Assembly (NCBI RefSeq): GCF_014654365.1
Contig: NZ_BNAY01000002.1
Location: 186,001 to 250,000 of the forward strand
Source: Amycolatopsis oliviviridis
Lineage (GTDB): Bacteria > Actinomycetota > Actinomycetes > Mycobacteriales > Pseudonocardiaceae
DNA: 64,000 nt
Direction of reading: 5' to 3'
A model generated the notes under the pieces. The model was not told the DNA's origin, did no database searches, and was given only the letters and a program-made list of their open reading frames with translations. Made by a program: the position numbers and the translations under genes. Positions 58,453-64,000 of the stretch are shown here, in pieces. How positions within the stretch are numbered: position 1 is the stretch's first letter; each line of letters begins with the position of its first letter.

Positions 58453-61400
58453 CTTCGTTCTCCGTCCAAGCCACGACGTAGTTCTTCGCCGGGGTGGCGA
58501 TCGTGGTGTGCCACACCGGATACCGGGCACCGCCCACCTCGACGGTGAGCCGCGAGTCGTCCGCGCCGACGACGGTGAAAGCGCGCGGGTCACCGCGCAG
58601 GCCGGTGCGGAGCCGTTTCGCGACGGCTTCCTTCGCGGCCCAGAATCTGGTGAACCACAAGGCTTCCGGTTCACCGAGCAGCGCCCGTTCGGTTTCGCCC
58701 AGTGCGGCGGCGACCGTGCTCTCCGGACGGTCTTCGACGGCCTCGACGTCGATCCCGCAGGGCCCTCGGCGGGCGATGGCGACACCGAGCGCGTCCCGGT
58801 GGGCGATCGAGACGGTGAGCCGGGGCAGCTCCCGCCCGTAGGCGCCCGAGACGGTCGGCGCGCCCGACGCCTCGTTCCCGATCCGGATTTCGGCGGGGAA
58901 GATGTCACCTTCGCCGTCCGTCCACAGTAGACGCCGAAGGGCGTCCTTCGCCGCGATCCGCCCGAGCAGCCAGGTCCGTCTCCGGCGCGGCGGCTGGTCG
59001 GCGTACGCCTGTCTTTCCATACCCGCCAGCAGGTTCCGCATGATCAGGTCGCGGGTCGCCAGATCAGGCCATTGCTCACGGACCAGCGCCCAGCGACCCG
59101 GCCGCTCTTCCGACAGCGTGGCGCGCTCGGGCCGCCGGTCCACCGCGCGGATCACCGGGTTGCTGTCGAACCGGCGATCGCGCCAGCCCTCGACCTCGGC
59201 CCAGACTCGGCCGAGGCGAGTCAGCTGGACGTCCGCTTCGAGTTCGTCGTCGGTAACCGAGACGACGCGGACGGCGCAGTCGAGCCGCTCTCCCGGCAAC
59301 GGATGCTCGCCGTAGAACCGGATCCGCCGCATCCCCACCGGGAACACCGTGGTGCGGCCGGTCAGCCGCGACATGATCCAGTACCCGAGCAGCTGACCGG
59401 CGTTGTCCAGCAGCGCCCCCGGCGCCTCCGGCGTCCGCAGGATCCCGCGCACGTGCCGCTCGCCCACCGCGACGAGTTCCTCGACACCCTGGAACCTCGG
59501 CCCGTGGAACATCCAGCGTTCGGTGTAGAGCTGCTCGGCGAGCAGGTCCGGCTTCCGCTCGCTCCCGGCGGGAAACGTCCACGCCCGAGGCCGGTCGGCG
59601 GGGAACGCGGTGTCCAGTTCGACGACGGCCTGGGAATACTCGCCCAGCGAAACATCGACCCGGGAAGTGCCTTGGGGTTCCACGTGCACCGGTACGTCCA
59701 GCGCGGGGGTCGCGGCGATCCATTGGTTCAGCCGGACGTCCTCCAGCGCGACCGCGCGGCTGCCCGGCGCCGCCTGTTCGGCGAAGTCCATCAGGTGCCC
59801 GATCACCGTCGTGGCGGGCACGACCGGCCACGCGTCGGCGGGATCCGCGCCGGGCGGCTGTTTGAAGAAGCAATGGTCGAGCAGGTACGGCATCGTCTCG
59901 ACGGAGACCCGGAGTTCGGTGCGCAGCGACCGGAGGCGGGGCGCCGGCCTGGCGGCGAACAGTTCGGCCGCCAGGCCGGCGGTGTCGGCCAGCAGCCCGG
60001 ACAACTCGGCCGCCAGCGGGTTCCGCTCCCCGATCCGGTCCAAAGTAGACGTCCGGGCCGCGCGGGGACGGAAGCCGCGCCAGACACTCTCGTCGAGCGA
60101 GACCAGCGGGCCGCCGAGATCGAGACGGATCGTCCGGCCGCGCCTGCCGCCGCTCTGACCCGGCAGGAGTTCGAACGCCGGATCGGCGCCGTCCGCCCAC
60201 AGGGCCGTGGCGACCCGCAGCAGCTGCGGGAGTCCCGGCCGGTGCGCGGAATGCGCGGCGACGACGAGATGCTCGCGGTCGTGCAGGGTGTTCCCGATCA
60301 GCGAGCCGAGCTGACCGGCGCCCGTCTGCACGAACGCGCGGAACCCTGCCGTGTACATGTTCTCGACGAGTCCGCGGAACCGCACCGGCTCCAGCAGGTG
60401 CCGGACGAACAGTGCCCGGACTTCCTCGGCCAACGATGGGTAGTGCTTCCCCGTCGTGGCCGACCAGACCGGGAGTTCCGCCGGATGCAGGGTGTAGCGC
60501 TCGGCCGCCTCACGGATCGGGCCGAGGTACGGCGCGAGCATCGGGGTGTGGAAGCCGGATCGGAACGGCAGCACCTGGGAGATCACGCCGTCACCGCGGA
60601 ACGCGAGCACGAAGTCGTCGACAGCTTCCGCGGGGCCGCAGATCATCGACTGGTTGGGCGCGTTGTCGTGAGAAAGGACCACTTCGGACTGTCCTTTGAG
60701 GACTTTCGTGACGACGCAGGCGTCCTCGCCGACGACCGCGAAAGCCAGTCCCGGCACCTTGAGCGCGTCGGGATCGAAGCCTGCCAGGAACGCGTCGACC
60801 TCGGCGCCGGAGTGGATCCCGGCGACCGCCATGGCGGTCCACTCCCCCAGGCTGTGCCCGGCGAGCGCGTCCGGCGTCACGCGCAGGCCGCGTAACGCCG
60901 TGTCGAGAAGCCTGCCCAGCTGGAACACGCCCTTGCCGTGCCTGCCGACGTCGCCGACGGTGACGTCCGGCGAATCCCAGGGCAGCCCGAAGTGCCGGGC
61001 GATGTCGTCGGCATGGGCCTCGAATTCGTTCTCCAGCCCCGGGAAGACGAACGCGAGTTTGCCGCCGCCCGCGCCGAGCAGTGGTTCCGGAACGAACCAG
61101 AGGTCGTTGCGGCCGCGCCAGGATCTGCCCTTCGCGACAACTTTCCTGGCCAGGTTGAGCCGTTTGGGCGTCGGGTCGACGAGGCCGAGGCGGATCCGGC
61201 CGCGTCCGGTGTCCCCGGTGCCCAGGAGGTCGTCCCGGTCGAGCAGGCAGCCCATCTCGGCGACGGTCGGCGCGGACAGCCGCAGGACACGTTCGGGTTC
61301 GGAGACCGTGACGCTCACCCGCGTCGCGGCCTGTTCCAGCACGACGTGGGCGTTGATCCCGCCGAATCCGAAGGCGTTGATCCCGGCGCGGCGCACCGGC

Positions 61401-62716
61401 CGCCGGTCGTCGGTCTCCCAGACCTTCGCGGTGCCGAGCGTCTCGAACCGGGTTTCCGCCAGCGCCGGATGCGGTTCGTCGCAGTGCAGGGTCGGCGGGA
61501 GAACCCCTTGGTACACCGCCAAAGCGGCCTTGACCAGCCCGGCGACGCCCGCGGCGGGCATGGTGTGCCCGATCATCGACTTGACCGAACCCAGCACCGC
61601 CGTCGGCCCGTCCGCCCGTCCGAACACCTCCGCGATCGTCGCCAGTTCGGCGGCGTCGCCCGCCGGGGTCGCGGTCCCGTGCGCTTCGAGCAGCCCGATC
61701 GTGGCGGGGTCGACCCCCGCGGCGGTCCAGGCCTGCCGTACCGCGCGGACCTGCCCGGCGGTGTCCGGATTGGACAGTCCGGCGGTCCGGCCGTCGCTGG
61801 CCACGCCGGTCCCGGTGACGACGGCGTAGACCCGGTCGCCGTCGCGTTCGGCGTCCGCCAGCCGCTTCAGCACGACGACGCCGGTGCCCTCGCCGATCAG
61901 CACCCCGTCCGCGTCCTGATGGAACGGCCGGATCCGCTGACTCCGCGACAACGCGCCGAGCTGGGAGAACACGCTCCAGAAGGTGACGTCGTGGCAATGG
62001 TGCACGCCACCGGCCAGCACCACGTCGCACCGCCCGGTCGCCAGTTCGCGTACGGCGTGGTCGACGGCGACGAGCGAGGAGGCGCACGCGGCGTCCACCG
62101 TGTACGCGGGGCCGCGCAGGTCGAGCCGGTTCGCGAGCCGGGACGCCGCGAGGTTGGGCACGAGCCCGATCGCGGCGTCGGGGGCTTCGGGTCCGAGCCG
62201 GTCGGTGAAGGCCTGGCGGAGCTCCTCCAGCCGCTCGCCCCCGAGCTCGGGCATCAGTTCGCCGAGGGTGCGGACGACCTGCGCGGCCGTGCGGACCCGC
62301 TGGTCGAGCCGCACCAGACCGGGCGTGAGGTACCCGCCGCGGCCGAGGATGACGCCGGTCCGCTGCCGGTCGGCGGGCAGCCGGTGCTCGCCGCCGGCGT
62401 CGGCGATGGCCTGCGCGGCCACCCGCAGCGCGATCAGCTGATCGGGTTCGGTGCCCGGGATCGACGACGGCATCACGCCGAAACCGGTGACGTCCACTTC
62501 CGCCAGTTCACCGACGAAACCACCGCGACGGCAGTAGATCCGGTCCGCCCGCGGTTCCGCGTCGGGCTGGTAGAAGCCCGGATCCCAGCGATCCGCCGGG
62601 ACCTCGGTGATCGCGTCGACGCCGTCGACGATGTTGCGCCAGTAGGTTTCGAGATCGGGGGCGCCAGGGAACAGCACTGACATCCCGACGATCGCGATCG
62701 GGGGCGTTTCGGCCAC
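58442..62716 (-). CDS. Polyketide/fatty-acid synthase: KS-AT-DH-PPTase
   Basis: This 1424-residue protein has KS at residues about 1-450 (Cys about 209 in DAACASSLVAVDHAV, His in EAHGTATPAGD, His in SVKSMIGHTMPAAG), AT at about 540-870 (LAFVFPGLENEF, Ser in GHSLGEWTAMAV, SGFHTPML), a hotdog dehydratase at about 930-1190 (His in YLLDHCFF, Asp in LLDNAGQLLGYW) and a C-terminal Sfp-type PPTase (GIDVEAVE, FWAAKEAVAK). The FPGLENEF motif replaces the usual GQG, as in PUFA and heterocyst-glycolipid synthase ATs. GTG 62716 lies three bases after the previous stop. Confidence 0.92.
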   Translation of the reverse strand: MAETPPIAIVGMSVLFPGAPDLETYWRNIVDGVDAITEVPADRWDPGFYQPDAEPRADRIYCRRGGFVGELAEVDVTGFGVMPSSIPGTEPDQLIALRVAAQAIADAGGEHRLPADRQRTGVILGRGGYLTPGLVRLDQRVRTAAQVVRTLGELMPELGGERLEELRQAFTDRLGPEAPDAAIGLVPNLAASRLANRLDLRGPAYTVDAACASSLVAVDHAVRELATGRCDVVLAGGVHHCHDVTFWSVFSQLGALSRSQRIRPFHQDADGVLIGEGTGVVVLKRLADAERDGDRVYAVVTGTGVASDGRTAGLSNPDTAGQVRAVRQAWTAAGVDPATIGLLEAHGTATPAGDAAELATIAEVFGRADGPTAVLGSVKSMIGHTMPAAGVAGLVKAALAVYQGVLPPTLHCDEPHPALAETRFETLGTAKVWETDDRRPVRRAGINAFGFGGINAHVVLEQAATRVSVTVSEPERVLRLSAPTVAEMGCLLDRDDLLGTGDTGRGRIRLGLVDPTPKRLNLARKVVAKGRSWRGRNDLWFVPEPLLGAGGGKLAFVFPGLENEFEAHADDIARHFGLPWDSPDVTVGDVGRHGKGVFQLGRLLDTALRGLRVTPDALAGHSLGEWTAMAVAGIHSGAEVDAFLAGFDPDALKVPGLAFAVVGEDACVVTKVLKGQSEVVLSHDNAPNQSMICGPAEAVDDFVLAFRGDGVISQVLPFRSGFHTPMLAPYLGPIREAAERYTLHPAELPVWSATTGKHYPSLAEEVRALFVRHLLEPVRFRGLVENMYTAGFRAFVQTGAGQLGSLIGNTLHDREHLVVAAHSAHRPGLPQLLRVATALWADGADPAFELLPGQSGGRRGRTIRLDLGGPLVSLDESVWRGFRPRAARTSTLDRIGERNPLAAELSGLLADTAGLAAELFAARPAPRLRSLRTELRVSVETMPYLLDHCFFKQPPGADPADAWPVVPATTVIGHLMDFAEQAAPGSRAVALEDVRLNQWIAATPALDVPVHVEPQGTSRVDVSLGEYSQAVVELDTAFPADRPRAWTFPAGSERKPDLLAEQLYTERWMFHGPRFQGVEELVAVGERHVRGILRTPEAPGALLDNAGQLLGYWIMSRLTGRTTVFPVGMRRIRFYGEHPLPGERLDCAVRVVSVTDDELEADVQLTRLGRVWAEVEGWRDRRFDSNPVIRAVDRRPERATLSEERPGRWALVREQWPDLATRDLIMRNLLAGMERQAYADQPPRRRRTWLLGRIAAKDALRRLLWTDGEGDIFPAEIRIGNEASGAPTVSGAYGRELPRLTVSIAHRDALGVAIARRGPCGIDVEAVEDRPESTVAAALGETERALLGEPEALWFTRFWAAKEAVAKRLRTGLRGDPRAFTVVGADDSRLTVEVGGARYPVWHTTIATPAKNYVVAWTENEDDH

Positions 62717-62719
62717 CGG

Positions 62720-64000
62720 TCACCACCCCGAAGCGGTGTAGGTGACGGCCGTGAGACCCTCGTCGCCCCACGCCAGTTCACGCAGCAGGCTCAACGTGCC
62801 CTCTTCGGGATCGATCAGTTCGATCCCGCGCCGGGCGTAGTCCCGCATCAGTTCCGGGGTGACCATCCCGTTGTTGACGCCGGTGGGCGCCCACGGTCCC
62901 CAGTGGACGGTGAGCCCGCGCCGTCCGTACACAGTGGACCAACGATGGCCGAGCGCCTCCAGCGCGTCGTTCGCGGCCGCGTAGTCGGACTGCCCGCGAT
63001 TGCCCAGTGTGGCCGCGACACTGCCGAACAGGACGGCGAACTTCGGGGCCTCCGGCAGTTCGCCCGCCGCCGCGAGCAGGGTGCTCGCCCCTTCGACCTT
63101 GGTGGCGAAGACACGGTCGAACGACGCCGGGTCCTTCTCCGCGATCAGCTTGTCCTCGATGACGCCCGCCGCGTAGACGATGCCGTCGATCCGGCCGTGT
63201 TCGGCGTGGATCTCCTTGACCGCGCGGTGCACCGCCTCGGCGTCGAGCATGTCCACGGAGTGATAGCGCACCGGGCTGCCGAGACCGCTGATCCGCCGCA
63301 GCGTCCCGCGGACCTCGCGTTCGGCCTCGATGAGCCGGATGGTCCGCTCGATCTCGGCCGGTTTGGTCAGCCCGCTCTCGATGAGGGCCGCGCGCAACTC
63401 GGCCGTCGTCTTCGCGGTGAAGATCTCCGGTTCCTCGCCGTCGATGGGCACGGCGGTGCGGCCGAACAGTTCGATGCGGCAGCGCGACGCGGCGGCCAGC
63501 GTGGTGGCCAGCCGGGCGGTGATGCCCTTGGCCCCGCCGACGAGGAGGACGACCGAATCCCGATCCAGGCCGAGCGCTTCGGCTTCGGCGGTCCCGTTCC
63601 CCGCCGGACCGGCACCCGTGCTGCCGAGCACCCCGAGACCTTCCTCGGTCATCCGCAGGCCGCGCCGCGCGCCGTCGCGGCGGACGACGACCGGTTCCCA
63701 GTCCCCGGCGGACAGCTCCGCGAGCAGGTTCTCCACCTGTTCGTCCACAGTGGATTCCGGATGCTGCTCGACGACGCGGGCGACCGTGTCGGGGTACTCC
63801 TTGGCCACCGTCCGGAAGAAGCCGCGGGCACCGTCGGCGGGGCCGTTCGCGATGAGCCAGCGTGGCCCGCCCGCCAGGACTGCCTGGTACAGCGGGAAAT
63901 CGTCGGGAAACGTCGGCGAAAGGTGGAACACGCCGTCCGCACCGCGCCCCGGCACGCCTTGGATCAGTTCGGTTTCGGCGCCGTATCCGGCGAGCCGGGC
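62720..64000 (-). CDS. Polyketide synthase C-terminal part with ketoreductase, 5' end beyond window
   Basis: The reading frame is open to the window edge; 427 residues are visible. A PfaA/HglE-like ketoreductase occupies about the last 260 residues: cofactor motif VVLLVGGAKGITARLATTLA, FGSVAATLGNRGQSDYAAAN (Ser, Tyr and Asn of the catalytic set) and WGPWAPTGVNNGMVTPELM. The first visible part (FHLSPTFPDDFPLYQAVLAG) is a structural subdomain. The upstream, unseen portion probably contains KS, AT and ACP domains. It is the first visible gene of the operon leading to the KS-AT-DH-PPTase. Confidence 0.87.
   Translation of the reverse strand, partial: ARLAGYGAETELIQGVPGRGADGVFHLSPTFPDDFPLYQAVLAGGPRWLIANGPADGARGFFRTVAKEYPDTVARVVEQHPESTVDEQVENLLAELSAGDWEPVVVRRDGARRGLRMTEEGLGVLGSTGAGPAGNGTAEAEALGLDRDSVVLLVGGAKGITARLATTLAAASRCRIELFGRTAVPIDGEEPEIFTAKTTAELRAALIESGLTKPAEIERTIRLIEAEREVRGTLRRISGLGSPVRYHSVDMLDAEAVHRAVKEIHAEHGRIDGIVYAAGVIEDKLIAEKDPASFDRVFATKVEGASTLLAAAGELPEAPKFAVLFGSVAATLGNRGQSDYAAANDALEALGHRWSTVYGRRGLTVHWGPWAPTGVNNGMVTPELMRDYARRGIELIDPEEGTLSLLRELAWGDEGLTAVTYTASGW

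Overview
The window is high-GC actinobacterial chromosome. An SsgA-family protein, F420-dependent enzymes with their own Fgd, a DUF222/HNH (13E12-type) gene, many TetR/HxlR/XRE regulators, GTG/TTG starts and a lipid-type polyketide locus suggest Pseudonocardiales, most like Amycolatopsis (inference from gene content; no search was run).

Layout. 1-6560: SRPBCC protein, a small envelope operon (holin-like/DUF3618/DUF4235), NDH-2, a TPP enzyme, and a TetR-SDR pair with two matching operators. 6605-15175: HxlR, GNAT, TetR, P450, F420-type oxidoreductase, membrane Ser/Thr kinase, IclR and a secreted amidase. 15174-19984: TetR, Tat-exported KstD-like steroid dehydrogenase, LLM oxidoreductase, SRPBCC protein, HxlR. 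KstR-type palindromes lie upstream of the KstD-like gene and of the first LLM gene. 20045-27832: TPR protein with an overlapping upstream ORF, SsgA-like protein, fgd, DIP1984 protein, zinc alcohol dehydrogenase, VOC, GNAT, EamA exporter. 28037-37914: a hexapeptide mini-ORF, an AfsR-like HTH/NB-ARC/TPR regulator, P450, a GGDEF cyclase, PAP2 phosphatase, a response regulator/kinase/lipoprotein operon and a secreted M15-like protein. 37915-38558: a block of hairpin repeats. 38559-44773: rnhA, SOS-controlled dinB, Crp-type regulator, YciI, monooxygenase, GlxA-type regulator, MFS exporter. 44787-44993: three consecutive tiny ORFs with strong ribosome sites encoding MQDNNW and two copies of (M/V)RDNNWTTRRDNNWT. 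45123-53816: second GGDEF cyclase, 13E12-type HNH protein and a giant single-chain acyl-CoA carboxylase. 53884-64000: BFN-domain protein, ctaD, then a minus-strand operon for a glycosylated polyketide or lipid: KR-bearing PKS (cut by the window edge), KS-AT-DH-PPTase, ACP, alpha/beta hydrolase, glycosyltransferase.

The most novel item is the DNNW mini-ORF operon. The two 15-mers differ only by synonymous codons after the start codon, which is strong internal evidence that the peptides themselves are selected. The PKS-glycosyltransferase operon is the main biosynthetic locus. Long perfect hairpins of at least two sequence families recur between genes, and several gene stop codons lie inside them.
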